Shown: positions 35,285 to 48,003, counted from the first letter of the stretch. The stretch is DNA of 64,000 nt from Austropuccinia psidii (GCA_023105745.1 JALGQZ010000011.1:21292975-21356974); one strand, 5' to 3'. The notes: generated by a model from the sequence alone, not told the origin. Program-made: numbers and translations.

Positions 35285-38200
35285 TCCCCCCTTGCTCTTA
35301 GACAAAGAACGTGGAGAGCATCAAGACACTGCTTGAGAGCAGGCCAGCTGACAGACTTCGTCATGAAGTCTGCAAGCATCGCACTTGTTGGAACATAACT
35401 GACTCTTATTTTCTTCTGACTGATTACCTCTCTAATGAAGTGGAGTTGAATTTTGACATGCTTCATCCTTTGATTGTTGCAGTTACTGTCGCTGTTTTCC
35501 GTGTTGATACAATCTTGATTGTCACTAAAAACATCAATCGGACCCTTGACTTGGTGAAGAGCCAATTCCTGAATAAATTGCCTTAGCCAGAGAAATTCGG
35601 CGCTGAGATCTGTAAGGGCCTTGTACTCCACCTTGGCAGTCAAAAGAGACACCATCCGCTGCTTTCTGGTTTTCCAAATCCCTAGGCAACCATTAAACGT
35701 GACAATGAAGCCAGTGACGGAACGCCTGGTCTGACGACAATTCCCCCAGTCAGTGTTGCAGTAGGACTGAATTCCTTTCATTTCTTCGAAGGGGTACACA
35801 AGACTTTGATGAGATGTGCCCTTTAAGTATCACAGGACATGTAGAAAGGCATTCCAATGTTTGATACCAGGCAGTTCCAAGAACTGTGACAGGGAACTTA
35901 CTGAAAACAAAATATCAGGCTTTGTCGCTGTGCTGAGATAGCTTAAGCTGCCGATACCACTTTGATAATTGACTCCTAGCTTTTTGAAAGCCACCTGTTG
36001 ATTCAATGACGCTTCAGTAAAATGGATTCCTGGCACCATCGGTGTTGCAACAGGTCGGCAATTCTCTATGCCATACAAGGCTAATACTGATTTGATGTAA
36101 TGAGCTTGAGAGAGCACAAGTCCCTCCGGCACTTGAATCATTTGTATTCCCAACATGACTTCAGCATTGCCCATGTCTTTTACATAAAACTCAGATTTCA
36201 ATTGGTTTTTGAAAGGTTCCACATCCTTTCCAAAGACCGCAATGTTGTCAACGTGGAAGAATAACCAGATTGGAGAGTCTTTTGCACAATAGCAGACACA
36301 CGGATCGGATACCGAGGCAGTGAAGCCTGTATTTTTTAGCCAAGCCGTTAGTCTATTGTACCAACAAAGTGGAGCATGTTTGAGGCCGTAAATTGCCTTT
36401 TTTTAATTTAAGGCACTGTTTCTTTTTGTCAAACCCCAATCCCTGTGGTATTCCAAGATAGACGTTCTCTTCCAATTCCACATTTAAGAATGCACTTCGA
36501 ATGTCAAGCTGTTGGAATTTCAAACTGTTCGTCACAGAGAATGCGATAAGAGTTCTCAGAGAGTGCATCCTGCCGGTTGGTGGAAAGGTCTTTGAGTAGT
36601 CTTTGCCAAGTGTTTGCGCAAAACCTTGTGCACACAATCGCGCTTTGTATTCGGTTTGGGTGAGAGGACTCTTTTTTCTTTTGAAAACCCAAGTGGTTCC
36701 TACTACCTTGTGATGAGGCTCAAGATTGACAACATCCCATACCTCAAGATTCTTCATCATTTCTAATTCTTTTGCAATCACAGCTATCCAGTGACAGGAG
36801 TCTTTTCTGCCGCTCACAGCACTGGAGTATGATAAGGGATCAACGTCTTCCATGCTGATTAGCGCCTTAGGTCTACAAGAGAAAGGCAAGATATTGGTCC
36901 GGTCTACATCTCCACTAATCAAGGTTGGGTGTCAAGGACCTATAACCGTTATTTTACGAGGGTTATTGGGAGTTAAGTTTTCACAAGTTTGTTCAACCGC
37001 TGATGAAGGAGATTCTTGGATAGCATTGTCATGGTGATCTTCCGGAGGGTTCTGTGAACCGCTGTTTTCAATGGTATCTTCATTGAAATCAAAGAAGACA
37101 TCATTTTCGTCGCCAGTGTCAACCCATCTAGAGCAATCAGTGAAATCAGATCCTTTATCAAGGGAAGGAAAATTATCTTCAATGAACAAAGCGTGCCTTG
37201 TCACCACAACCTTTTTGTCTTGCAATTGAAGAATTTGATAGGATGAGTTATAGTTCTCAAAACCTAACAGTATACCCTCTTCACTGGTGGTAGCAAGCTT
37301 CCAGTCTCTGTCTTTCCTTTGTACCATGATGAAGGTCTTGCAGCTGAAGGTTCTCAATCTTTTTAATCGAGGAAGATTTGAGACCCATAATACAAAAGGA
37401 GATTTGTTATTTCTTGAAGCAGTTGGAATGAGATTTGAGAGGAAGGTGGCTGTGTTCACAACTTTGGCCCAGTATGACCTGGGAAGATTTGACCTAATCA
37501 ACAAGCATCTGGCTTTGTCGAGAATTGTGCGATTAGCACGCTCAGCAAAACCATTATGTTCAGGGGTTGCTGTTGGAAAAAAGATATGAATGAAGCCACT
37601 GGATTTTGCTAGGTCTTTGAACCGTTAATTTTCAAACTCGCCCCCTCTTTCGCTAACTAACTTTTTAATCCTTTTTTTATGAAAGTTCTCGGAGAAAACT
37701 TTCCATTTAACAAACTCGTCAAATTCCTCACTCTTGGTTTTGAGAAACATTACTGTTTTGAAAGATGTAAACTGGTCCACGATAGTAAGGAAATATCAAA
37801 GCCCAGTGTTTGAGCTGGGACTTATGGAACCGACTACATCTAGGTGAACGCACTCGAGTGGATGTTGAGTTTTGTCAAAGCTTCCAGAAAACGGAAGTAA
37901 TGATGATTTTCCAGTGAGACAAACTTCACAAGTTTCAGAAGTTGGTGGAAGTCCAAGCATTTTAACAACTTGATTGGATGGATGTCCAAGCCTTTGATGC
38001 CACAAAGATCCAACAGAGATCAATGCTTTGACTGGCTGATGAACAACTGTCATGAGTCGATTTGTAATTTTTCCAGAAAGAATTATCTCATTGGAGTTTT
38101 TGATGACAAACCTTTCTGCTGAGAGTTTTTAAATCTTGATAGAGTCTTTGAATAACTCTAGCAAGCTAATGAGGTTATGAGAGATTTTTGGTACAAAGAT

Positions 38201-39235
38201 ACAATTTTTGAGTATTAAAGTCTTCCCTTCTATAACAAGACTTACTGAACAAACTCCTTCAGCTAACAGGTTACTGGTGGGATCTCCTGTTGAAACAATA
38301 AAAGGAGAAGACTTCTTCAGGCTCGTAAATAAGGATTTGTCGCTGAACATGTGATGAGTCGCTGCACTGTCAATGACTCTTTGTGTTTTTTGTCCATCAA
38401 ATCCAGTGCTGGTCACCAACGCTTGAGTTGACGAAAGATGTGTGGAGGGAGTCTGATTGTCCTTCTCCTTCTTTCTTGGTCGAAGATGTGGAAGCTCAAT
38501 GTATCATCTGCTGGGTTTATGAGAAGTGTTCAATGAATTATTTACTCCATTAGTGCAGTAGTAGACAAGTTTACTCGGATGAGATGAGCTACTAGAGATT
38601 AAAGCAGTGTTTGGATGCTCTTCAACAGAGTCTTTTTGCTTTGATTCAAGATGTCGTGCGTAGTTTCGCAGCCGGTTAAGAGTCACCGTCGGATTTTCTG
38701 TAGCTTCAGTGCTCATTGCCAGACTGTCCTCTAAGTGATACATACCAGTGTGATCACATAGTTTTCCCAATATCATTTATGATAGAACATCTGATGGAAT
38801 ATTGATGTTTACCAAAGCCAAGTATACTAGAGCCTTACGGCATTTCTTAATGAAATCATCCAGGTTTCCTTTATAGGCGATAGCTACCCAATCCATGAAA
38901 GCCCTCCCTTGATTGATGGCGCTTTTTGAAGCGTATTGCTCATTAATCCTTTCCCAGAGAAGGTTTGAATCTTCCATAGTATCATCATCCATAACTTCGA
39001 TGAATACTGATGGATCAATTTTACTGGAGATGAAGCTAACGGCTTCGCAACTGGATTTATTCCATTTGTTTACAGCAGCAGGAGTTGCATCAGCTGGTAC
39101 TTGTCTTAAGCAAAGATCCAGTAGGTCTTTTGACTTGAGATAGATACGGGTGCGCCTATACCATTCACTATAATTCAATCCATTGAGGATTGGAATATTA
39201 CTATTGTTCTTGGGTTCATTATTTTTGTCCGACAT
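35257..39235 (-). pseudogene. Copia gag-pol polyprotein
   Basis: From the ATG at 39235: UBN2-type gag (MSDKNNEPKNNSNIPILNG.., GLNYSEWYRRTRIYL, LLWERINEQYASKSAINQG), a poor zinc-knuckle remnant, protease (RVIDSAATHHMFSDKS, D-S-A), integrase zinc finger (LWHQRLGHPSNQ..CEVCLTGK) and core (LDVVGSISP.., GGEFEN, ATPEHNGFAERANRTI), then RT (TTWVFKRKKSP, YKARLCAQGF, LDIRSAFLNVELEENVYL) and RNase H (YCNTDWGNCRQTRRSVTG, SAEFLWLRQFIQEL, HIKIQLHFIRE-like HVKIQLHFIRE). The RT catalytic box reads HVDN (about 36252) where YVDD is expected. One frame holds from gag to mid-RT with in-frame stops at 38777, 38504, 38129, 37796 and 36932. A slip in the poly-A run near 36400 shifts the remainder. The polyprotein overlaps slightly into the 3' LTR. 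It is inactive despite LTRs that are still very similar. Confidence 0.93.
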
Positions 39236-39298
39236 CTTTTCAAGGAATGTTGTTGTTGTCCACCTTTTTCTTTGTTTAGAGCCTCGAGACTATAAATC

Positions 39299-39832
39299 TG
39301 TAAGAGTTAAAACTGAAGGTGGATTACATTAATACAATGAGTAAGGCTGTTAGAAAGATAATAATAAGCTGATATACCTGAAGGTGGACAGCAATGTAAT
39401 ACAATACGTTTGGTGAATGGTTTTAATGGAAAACTGAATGATAAGATCTTTAAGAATAAATGTTAATACTGCAGTAGCTACATAACAAATAACGTAAGAA
39501 GCATTACCTGCTAATGATTCTATTGAAGATGTTTCAATCAATTACAACAAGGATATTGCTGGGGAGAACAGTCAATTATTGGTTATAAGAATAATTAGAT
39601 GATACAGTAGAAATGAGGAACTGAGCTCTCTGAGGAATAGGAGTAGCTCGTGAGGGATGATGGTACTCCTTTTATAGTCAACATCATCATGTAGCAAATG
39701 ATGACTGATGACGTCATGATCAACAGTCATTCTTTGTTTAAGAGCACACTTCATAGTCAATGTCATAATCAACGGTTATATGATATTAGTTTTAACGGTC
39801 AATGCTATTCATCAGCTGTGTTGATTTCAACA
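39299..39832 (-). repeat. 5' LTR of the copia element
   Basis: 534 bp, same ends as the other LTR. On the minus strand it is upstream of gag and carries the promoter; the primer-binding site would lie at 39298 downwards (CAGATTTATAGTCTCGAGGC on the minus strand), with the tRNA not identified. Confidence 0.92.
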
Positions 39833-41356
39833 AGTAAGTCATTTTAATTTTGGAGTATAACCTTTTTCACAATTTGATATGTTTGTTTCATGGGTTAGAT
39901 ATGACACCTAAAGGCAAGTCAGTCCAATCTCAGGAGCCAATTGAAGATTGTGAGTATGACCAGTCTTCATTAATTTTTTGATGTGTTAACTGATGATGTG
40001 CATGGCAGGTGATGAACTTGATGCATCTTCACCTCTGGTCCATAAAGAGAAAGTCACTTTATGTCATCATCCATATGCCTCCAAACTAAGACCAGCTCAT
40101 GCCAGTTCATCAAGAGAAAAAATGGTGGATGATGAGGATGAGAATGTGTCTCCGACTCAAATGGAAACAAATGATGAACCAAGGAGGGACAATTTCACGG
40201 CGCATGAGCATGGCACTCAGTCAAATAGTGAGTTCACCCATCCTCAAATGCCCCTTGCCCAGAGTATGCTTGAACAATCCGAGGTCAGACAGCAAAGGAA
40301 CCAGGCTTGTAAAGCTCACAATGTTGCAAAACGTGCAAGCCAGAAGGAGCAACAAAAATGGCTGAAGGCAGAACTTCCAGAGAATGTCCATGGAATGAGA
40401 ACAGCAGTACATGCCCATTGCCTGTTCCTACTCAAAGTTAGGGATAAGGATTTTTCCTCACTACCAGCACCACCCAGCACAGAAGAGTGTGAAATTGCAA
40501 TTCAAGTGGCTGGTCATCCGGATATGTCCCCAAGGATGTTTTCAATGAGCCATAAACACAGGTTCAGTCTCAGGGTTTCCAAAGCTACTGCAAAAATGAG
40601 CTCCACCAGCTAGGGCTAAAGGATTCACTTGGGACTGGGAGAGCTCATGGCAACCTCCATTCAATGAGCTGATGTCTATGGTGTTTTACCGTACATTCTG
40701 TCTCGCACTGGTCGGCACCAAGTATAATAATTACTGTTGGAACAAGTATCATAATAACTGTGGGTTCGTGGCAGCTTCAATGGAGCAATATTTCACTTAT
40801 TTGAAAAGAGAATGGAAGTCTATTCAAAAGGATGCCAAGTATTTGATTAAAAAGAAGGAGAATCAAAAGCTCGCAAAGATTCGTCAAAGGGTTAGTTACT
40901 GTATCTCTTCTTCATTGTGAGCAAAGACTGATGATGATCTACTTGATTATGTGCAGACCTGTGAGTGCTGTCGTGAATGGTGTGATACAGCTAAATTTCC
41001 CATTCTAGCATCACAATTCAATGACCCTTGAGTATGCTCAGATACTGAGGAGGTACTGGAAAATCACCATCAAGTTTACCACAAAGTGGGATTACGCTGG
41101 CGCTCCCAGTTATTTAATGATTTGGTATTAAAAATGGATCGAGACATAGAGTTTTTTAATTGCATTAAAAAAGGGTAAAAAAACTATTGATAGATTGCCA
41201 GAATTACGATCAACAGATGATGGCAATATTCCGGAAGGATTATCATTTCAGGTATTTGATCAAGATTGGCTCAAGAGCTGTAATAAGATGCAGACTAGCG
41301 CCCTCAAAATACTTGACATGCCAGTTTTTAGGCCAAATGGTGATGCTCTGCAATAA

Positions 41357-41801
41357 CTTAACAATATAAATGTATAGCACAGTTACAAATTAACATTTTG
41401 TGAACTATTTGTGAAGGTGTAATACAATCTGATTATTATTTCTTAAATATGCAACAACTTGCTAAATATGTCATAATATAGACAATAAGAGTTGGAATGT
41501 ATCACCGTCTCCCTTAGAAATAATACTCTATTTCTCATTTTCATTGAGGAAATATTGAAGGAGTTCAATCCAGCTCATGGTGTTCATAATTTTGGACCTG
41601 TGCCAGGGTGCGCAGGTGTGATTAACTTGGTCAAATGCAAATTATATAATATCAGTATGCCTCATGCAGTTAATGATTTTTTCTTTTCTTGGACCTATTG
41701 GTGTTTGGAATATGGCATTCCCATAAGGAAGGATTTTAGAATAGCAATACAATCAGGGTCAAAGATGAGCTTGGAAGGTACCTTTCGCATGTTGAACTCA
41801 C
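41357..41801. other. Gap between convergent genes
   Basis: No supported gene. A 105-codon frame on the plus strand (41492-41809) overlaps the end of the SNF2 gene and matches nothing I know. A minus-strand segment after an AATAG acceptor (about 41698) could be a last SNF2 exon. Confidence 0.4.
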
Positions 41802-44094
41802 CTGAATGAGGAGTGATATAGTGGATGACCTTTACAGGTTGTTGTTGGCCAATACAATGGAGTTGATCAACAGCCTGAGCCTCAATGGCTGGGTTCCAAT
41901 TGGGCTCCTGGAATTGTGGATGTCAGGGGCCAAACATCAGGGTAAAAATTTGGGGGTCCCCTCACCATTAAATAGACAATATTAGCACAAGCTATATTGA
42001 GGACAGTTACAGCTGCGGAAATGGATGAGATAAGTACTTCACATTCAGGATTATTGAAGAAATTATCCAGTGCCTTCTCCTGCGCTTGTGCTGTAATTGT
42101 TCCATCAATTCATGCTGAAAGGATAGAGTGATGGGAAAGTGCAATACCAATTCTACAATAAAAAACAGTCAGATGGATTCAATTGGTAATGGATGCATAT
42201 TAGAATTAACTCACAAATCGAGAAATTGGGTCCATTGGGTATAAACCACCGATTTGGTTGGACCACACCTTGTTTGTTTGTTTTTCATTAAGCTTTGTAG
42301 GAGGTGTGCAATTTTACTACTCATCATGCATGTTTCCACATCCACCATAGCTTGTGTGATTGTTGGGGAGTTATCCTGAGTGCTCCTGCCCTCTTGGTCT
42401 TCCCAGTCAGCCTCCGCAATTGTGTTAAGCATGATGTGATGGTTACAACATATTTTCAGCTTATTAATATTTATGAAAAATTCTCCTTGTCCTTTGCTTT
42501 TGGATGATAGGAATCCTTCATATAATGTGGAATATTCTTGCTGCATGGTCAGGTTGAGTGGGAGCAGCTCATAATAATGGCTAATGGTGGGGAGGGATTT
42601 GAGATGTGTGGTTTTGGTGTGGCGCAAACTTAAATGCTGCAATGCCAAGTGCAAAATATCATTGAAACCTTTGGAAAGACTACTCTGGATGAATGGTGAC
42701 CAGTTATCTTTATCTGAGCTCTGGGGCTGAGTGATGAATGATATTATGCCCAAAAGGTCATAAATGGTGTTGTGAATAGGTGTGCCTGTTAAACATATTT
42801 GACAGGATGAAAGGAGGCTATTAATGGCACCGTGAGTGGCAGTGTATTGAGAGCCAATATAGCTATGAGATGGGGGAAGGGATATTGGATATAAAAGGTA
42901 ATTTGAATCATTTAAGCTCAGACACTCACTGTGCTTCATCCAAAATTATACAATGCCAATTGATTTGAAAAATGAATGATGTAGATTTATTGGTTTGCTT
43001 AAATTCTTGGGTTATAGTATTGTAAGAAGTAATGATGATATCATATTCTAAGATGTTGGCCTTGTATAATGAGTGACGGGTGGGACCATGGTAGATTTTG
43101 GCATGCAGCATTCAAGCCTGAGCATGCTTGGATATTTCTGATTGCCAGTTTTAATTAAGCAAGGGGGGCAGATGATCATGGTGGGCGTGGAGCGATGGGG
43201 GTTTGCAATCATCCGCTCCTTGGAGGTACCAATTAGAGCAATGGCCTGAATGGTTTTACCTAATCCCATATCATCCGCAAGCAGTCCTCCAAGAGGGATA
43301 TTGGTCAAAAGGGATTCAAATGAGCTAACAGCCTTGTTTGTAATGATGTGCCTGGCATTAAAAGTGGATCCTGGGGGTGAGTTGGCCCAAAGGTTATGGG
43401 CTGATTGGCCATTTGGGATTTCTCAATCCCAGAGAAAGGCTAGTCCAGTCTTTTGATGAGGGAGGAGGGGGGTTTGAATAATGGAATGGGGCGGGGTCAT
43501 CATGGGGAGGTCTGATCCACTGGGTAATTGTATCAGTTTTTGCTTGGAAATCAATGATGAAACAGCAGGATATGAAGCTGGCGTCAAGTTTGAAGTGGGA
43601 AATGTTGGAGTAAAGAGTTGACATTGACTATGAGTATTACAGTCATATTCTTTGGGCATTTTAAGCTTGAAATCTTGTGTTTGAAAGCTTTCCATTATGA
43701 ATATAATGTTTGTATACCATGTGAAGAACATCAATGCTAGATTGGGTTTCTGAGATGAGGAGGGATCATTTGCATTAGTCATAAATAATCCCTCAACAAA
43801 TAATATTTGAGAAGGATTGGATTGGAAATTTTCAATCCATTCCCCACCAGGACCACAGTGCATGAAAGGTTTTGGTGCCCCAAGGAATGGTATCAACGTT
43901 TTGGAAAGGGTTCCAGGGAGAGAGCCAATAGCATGCTGGTGATTGGGGAGATATACAAATATGTTGTGTTGATTGTGCCATATGATAATCCAAGAAGATA
44001 AGTGGGAACTATCAGGATTTAAGGCTATATCACTATTTATTTGAATAAAAATATTAATCATCCAAATGCAAAGTGGCTGTGAAGGGGTTGACAT
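41802..44094 (-). pseudogene. SNF2-family helicase/ATPase, decayed
   Basis: SNF2 proteins use ATP to translocate on DNA and remodel chromatin. From the ATG at 44094 comes a ~220-residue N-terminal part ending LLPHQKTGLAFLWD, then motif I (GLLADDMGLGKTIQAIAL, Walker A Lys at 43255-43257), motif Ia (TMIICPPCLI), DIIITSYNT, motif II read as DEAQ (42929-42940), motif III CLTGTPIHNTIYDLLG (about 42770), LRHTKTTHLKSLP, KLKICCNHH and KSVVYTQWTQFLDL at about 42211-42250. Helicase C continues with EVLISSISAAVTVLNIACANIVYL (about 42000) and motif VI WNPAIEAQAVDQLHCIGQ (41845-41900), where the family has H-R-I-G-Q. A donor-like GTGAGT follows 41802, so a C-terminal exon may lie below. It has a stop at 43423 and frameshifts near 43100 and 42930. 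It resembles Rad5/HLTF-like SNF2 proteins. It is convergent with the acidic gene. Confidence 0.9.
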
Positions 44095-46737
44095 GATGGC
44101 TATTTTAAATTATTTGGGGACAGTTGGAAATTATATGATCGGGAAGGGTTAGCTAAAGGGAATGAAGACAAATAAGCGCAGGTGGGGAACTTATATTAGA
44201 AGCAGAAATGGGCTCAAGGGGGGATGGCCTGTGGTTACGTGCATGGTCTTTACGAAGATGGCCTCTTGGGCTCATAATTTTCATATCCGATTTGGGGCAT
44301 ATATCAAGGCAAGGTGGCAAAAATGTGGGTGCACCAATATGACTTCTGGATCTGCAGCAAGTTACGAAAACTTTAGTGGAACAAGGTTGACATTAGCATA
44401 TCCAAAATGGGGTGGGTTGTAGCAACTTATTGTGGAGGGGCATATTAGAGGCATGCAGCCATGTTCGCTGGTGTGACAGCAAACAATGAGCGTATCTTCC
44501 CCAGGTTAATTGTCGCACAGGGACCTACTTGGCAATGTTGGCAGTTTCAAAGGGTGATCTCACTGTGGGTATGTTTGTGTGTGTGGGCGGGTGAGATATG
44601 TTTGGTGGCGTGCCACCAAACGTGAGCTTGGTTTTGCCTGAAGTTTTTTGCTGACTGATGCCTACTGGGCTTCCAGGGAGGAATGTGTGGCATTATCAAA
44701 GGGGGCGCAGGCTGTGAACCGTGATCCACATATACATTCACCCCTATTGCGTTTGAGGTGGGTACTAATCCACTGAGATTGACATCACGGTCTTTGCCTC
44801 ACGTGTGTATGAAACTTGGGAAAAAGAGGCCACCTTCCCAAGGGATTTTTTTGGCTGCAAGCCAGGGGCCACAACATGTGCAGGGCCCGTGAGAACTTGC
44901 AGAAAATGACCCGCAGTGGGAGATCCCCACGCAAACATAGGCCGGGATTCTTCTAATGCGGATGAGGCTGAAGAAAATCCACACTGATTGGCCTCAGGTT
45001 TCCATGCGCGAGCGGGTGAGCTTCTGCAGTCAAGCTGACCAGCCGACCAAGAAAAAAGCCGGTTGGAAGACTGGGAGTAAAATGTCTTCCAGGCATGTGA
45101 AAGTTGCCTGTGTATGACCCGTCGGGGGTTTTGTATGAAAGCGTGTGGCTGCCCAACAATGAGCACGCACAATGAACAAGCAGGGCCAGTCATTGTTTTC
45201 CCCAACAATGGCACTGGAGTGAATCCACTGTTTGCATATGACCCAAATCCTTAGTCATCCATGTATACACCCCTTACATTAACTTGGATTACACACACAT
45301 CTGTGGGGTAGTTAGGCGGAGCTCTCCAATAAGGTGTATCAAAGGGATGCAGTTGAGAAATTTGACTTGATGTGTTGGCATGATTGCATGTTACATTGTT
45401 GTACAGCTTTTGCTCTTCCCCGCAGCATACATTTACAAAGGTGTACACCATACTACAGTGTAGGCTGTACAGATTAGGATGGTGTAATACTACTTGACCC
45501 TGCATGTGTATAGCCAATTGGTATTCACCTTCCGATTGTTTGAATATACATAGCTCATGTGCCACATGCTCAGCATTGCGTTTCACCTGATTTGCACACG
45601 CAAGCTGAGAATTTCATGGTCAAAAGCACCATGTGGAAGTGTTCAGTAAAGCCATGGTCAGGATCATTTTTGCAATAGTTCATTGGAAGGCTCAGCTTGG
45701 AGCACTTTCCCAAAGCGTGTGAAATGCTGCACCTGGCTGAAATGTCATCTGATGGTGTGCCAAATGCTCAGATTGTGTGCTTACAAAAATGACCTAGCAA
45801 TTGCTTAGCATGGTGCATTTGATATTGTTATATCAATAGTTCAATAACTGTGCAATTAAAATGTTCAGCCACTGAGCATTTCAATTATGACCCGAAAGCA
45901 AACCTGAGCAATGGGTCAAGGCAAGCTCACGCTGTATTCACTTGTCTTACAGCCCCCCCCTTTGTTCAAACACTATCACCAGGCCATACAGCCGGTAATC
46001 TTGCCGCGGTCACTTGTGACCAAATGCACCATGTGCTTTTCTGCATGGGGCATTTGGGAATTGCACCCACCATGCACATTCAATGAGGGCCTCACTACTA
46101 CCCTCCTGGGTGATCGGGTGGCTATTTAAGGAAACAAAGGGGATCTGACTGACCTTGAAAATTCAATCAATTGCAATACTCAGCCAGAACCCCATTGTTC
46201 TTCTGCCTCACGCCAGCATTTCCCTTCTCAGTTGCAGCATGCGCTGATACTGAGCTTCAATTTTGCCCACACACCTTGAAGCTGAGACTTTTGCAGGTGC
46301 TGAAACTGCTGAGATTGTCTCAGCTTCACCATGGTATAAAAGACCATCTTCACACAACAAGCCCTTCACTTTCTTTCTCACCCGCTCCACTTCATTCCAG
46401 CTCACCCGCTGTTGTCCTTGTGTGTATTCCCCTTTGTCTTCCTGCCTTTCCACTCCACTAAACCCACTCCGCTTCCTTTTGCCTGTTTTTCTCCTGCTGA
46501 TCCTTTCAGAACTCCACTTCTATCCACCTGGTGTGTTACCTCTTTTTTAAACTTTTGTTGACATCATGTTCCAATCATAATACTTATTTTCCTTCTCTTC
46601 CAGACTTTTAAAAAATTCCAACTAGAGTGTCTTTATTTTTTTGGTCTTAACTTTATCTAATTCATCATACATCTTCGTTTTCTTTCTTGATTTTTTATTT
46701 GCTAGTCAGTTACTAACCTCAATTGTTTTGTTTTTAG
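44095..46737. promoter_or_regulatory. Divergent intergenic region between SNF2 and the Zn2Cys6 gene
   Basis: 2.6 kb without a gene I can support; it is noticeably GC-richer than most of the window. Frames of 100-150 codons on the minus strand (44765-45214, 45251-45586) lack recognisable domains. It should contain both promoters. The right end has a TATA box (46335) and then a pyrimidine-rich stretch that looks like a 5' leader with an intron ending TTTTTAG directly before the ATG at 46738. Confidence 0.5.
46335..46342 (+). promoter_or_regulatory. TATA box upstream of the Zn2Cys6 gene
   Basis: TATAAAAG, about 400 bp before the ATG, followed by CA-rich and pyrimidine-rich leader sequence. The best core-promoter candidate in the giant transposon. 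Confidence 0.6.
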
Positions 46738-48003
46738 ATGTCATGCACTTTATGCACCAAGTGGGGTATCCCCTGCATTCGTTCCTTGACGACAACTGAT
46801 GCTTGTGATGCTTGCCGACAAGCACACAAGAAATGTTTGTTTGTTGTCTTCCCCTTCCAACCATGTGGCCAGAGGAGTTCTCGCCCAAGACGCCCTCGCG
46901 AGGACTCCTTTGTGGTCAACAGTGATGAAACCATATCCAAGTGCAAATGGACACCGGGACCTCAAGCAGGCTAACAGGAAGGATTCCGCACAATTAGCCC
47001 TGTCCCCTCAAGCATTGATTTGTCCACCCCCCCTCCTAGGCCACCATCCAATGGTCACTTCACTCCTTGACCTGAGCGAAGTGATTATCCGGCCGATAAA
47101 GGATGGCAATGGCGAGAGGACATTCAAGCTTGGGCTGATCTTCAGCATGTCTTGTCACTGATGGGATTCAAATGCCAAAGTAAGTTTCTTTCTCTTCATG
47201 CAATAATACTGACTTTTTTCCATTGCTCATAGAACAAAACCCCCCAAAACCCCCCTGACAAGACTCTCCCGTTCCTAGTTTGCCTTGCAAGCAAACCATG
47301 CGGCAACCCACTCCAGGCCCAAGTGGCACCTGATGGTCAGAGGAATTATTCCGCCGTAAGCAGCCAAATTTTCATTTCATTTTCACTTTCACTTTTGAGT
47401 CAAGTTAAGTGACTCTTACTCCTTTTTAGAACCCTCCCGAACCAAAGAGCCACCTATTCCTGGCCCGAGTCCATCCTCCCAACCACCTGAGGTGGCTCCT
47501 ACGCATTCCACAGAGGAACCTTTTGGTAAGTCACCACTTCTCTTTCTTCACTCCTCTCAAATTTTCCTCACCATTTCTTTGAACATCTCCAGCTCGTCCC
47601 GCCACTCCCCTCTCCATAATTATCATCGACGATACACCTGTTGGATCCCCCCCTCCCCCTTCCCATCCTGTTCCCCTGGTTCCCTTCCAGTGCCCCCAAG
47701 AGCCCCAATGCCTCCTCCCCCCCGGTGCAAAGCCCCTCTCATTCCCATGATGACGCTTGCTAGGAATTCACTGACTTACAACCAACTTTGATGATTCCTC
47801 CAGCCATTGTCCACGAATCGACCAACTGAATATTGTTAGAGCATCGCCGCTTGCTCCACATGATTCCTTTTGTTGATGCAACTCATCGAAATGAGATGCA
47901 CCGGGAATTCCGGGAGGAACCAAACTCCCTCCTTGACCAGGCACTGGAGGCTTTTCCAAAGGAGGACATCACCGGGTAGGTCTCCAAATTCCTAGAAAAA
48001 TAA
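46738..48003 (+). pseudogene. Zn(II)2Cys6 zinc-cluster protein, four exons, decayed
   Basis: The N terminus reads SCTLCTKWGIPC..DACDACRQAHKKC: C-X2-C-X6-C-X9-C-X2-C-X6-C, the fungal Gal4-type binuclear zinc cluster that binds DNA, followed by a basic Arg/Pro linker (RSSRPRRPRED). Splice sites define exons 46738-47179, 47233-47355, 47430-47525 and 47593-48003, with introns of 53, 74 and 67 bp (GTAAG..AG) that keep phase. The middle is Pro-rich (PPKPP, PPIPGPSPSSQPP), then SIIIIDDTPVGSPPPP. The C terminus, one frame away, reads LLHMIPFVDATHRNEMHREF..LLDQALEAFPKEDITG. In-frame stops at 46972, 47068 and 47256 and a frameshift in exon 4 disable it. Within the transposon it might have regulated element genes or bound repeats at the ends; that role is inference. 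Confidence 0.8.

Larger units (their letters stand above)
34746..39837 (-). mobile_element. Complete Ty1/copia element (34751-39832), TSD AGTAA
   Basis: Two 534-bp LTRs (34751-34284+1000, i.e. 34751-35284, and 39299-39832), each TGTAAGAGTT .. TTTCAACA, flank a minus-strand gag-pol. Perfect AGTAA duplications lie at 34746-34750 and 39833-39837. The LTRs differ at about 17 positions by eye (about 97% identical). The element interrupts the first intron of the acidic gene exactly at its 5' splice site. Confidence 0.96.
34235..41356 (+). pseudogene. Unrecognised acidic protein gene of the giant transposon, split by a copia element
   Basis: I do not recognise a function. Exon 1 (ATG 34235, MSSSKSHKSRSGSVHDSDSE) encodes a Ser/Pro-rich low-complexity N terminus and runs to about 34746, with a stop at 34478 and a frameshift. 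Its intron donor (AAA|GTAAGT) is exactly where the copia element sits. The acceptor is GGGTTAG at 39898, giving a small exon 39899-39949 (MTPKGKSVQSQEPIED), then a 59-bp intron 39950-40008 and a long last exon. The last exon encodes Glu/Arg-rich helical sequence (QRNQACKAHNVAKRASQKEQQKW), then FVAASMEQYFTYLKREWKSIQKDAKYL, VYHKVGLRWRSQLF and DQDWLKSCNKMQTSALKILDMP before a stop at 41354. There are stops between 40613 and 41200. No known domain was visible. It is divergent from the transposase and convergent with the SNF2 gene; the whole-gene arrangement suggests an accessory element protein. Confidence 0.65.

Noticed and set aside
44765..45586. Minus-strand frames of 149 and 111 codons between SNF2 and the zinc-cluster gene
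   Set aside because: No recognisable domain, no splice pattern linking them, and composition looks incidental. Left as intergenic.
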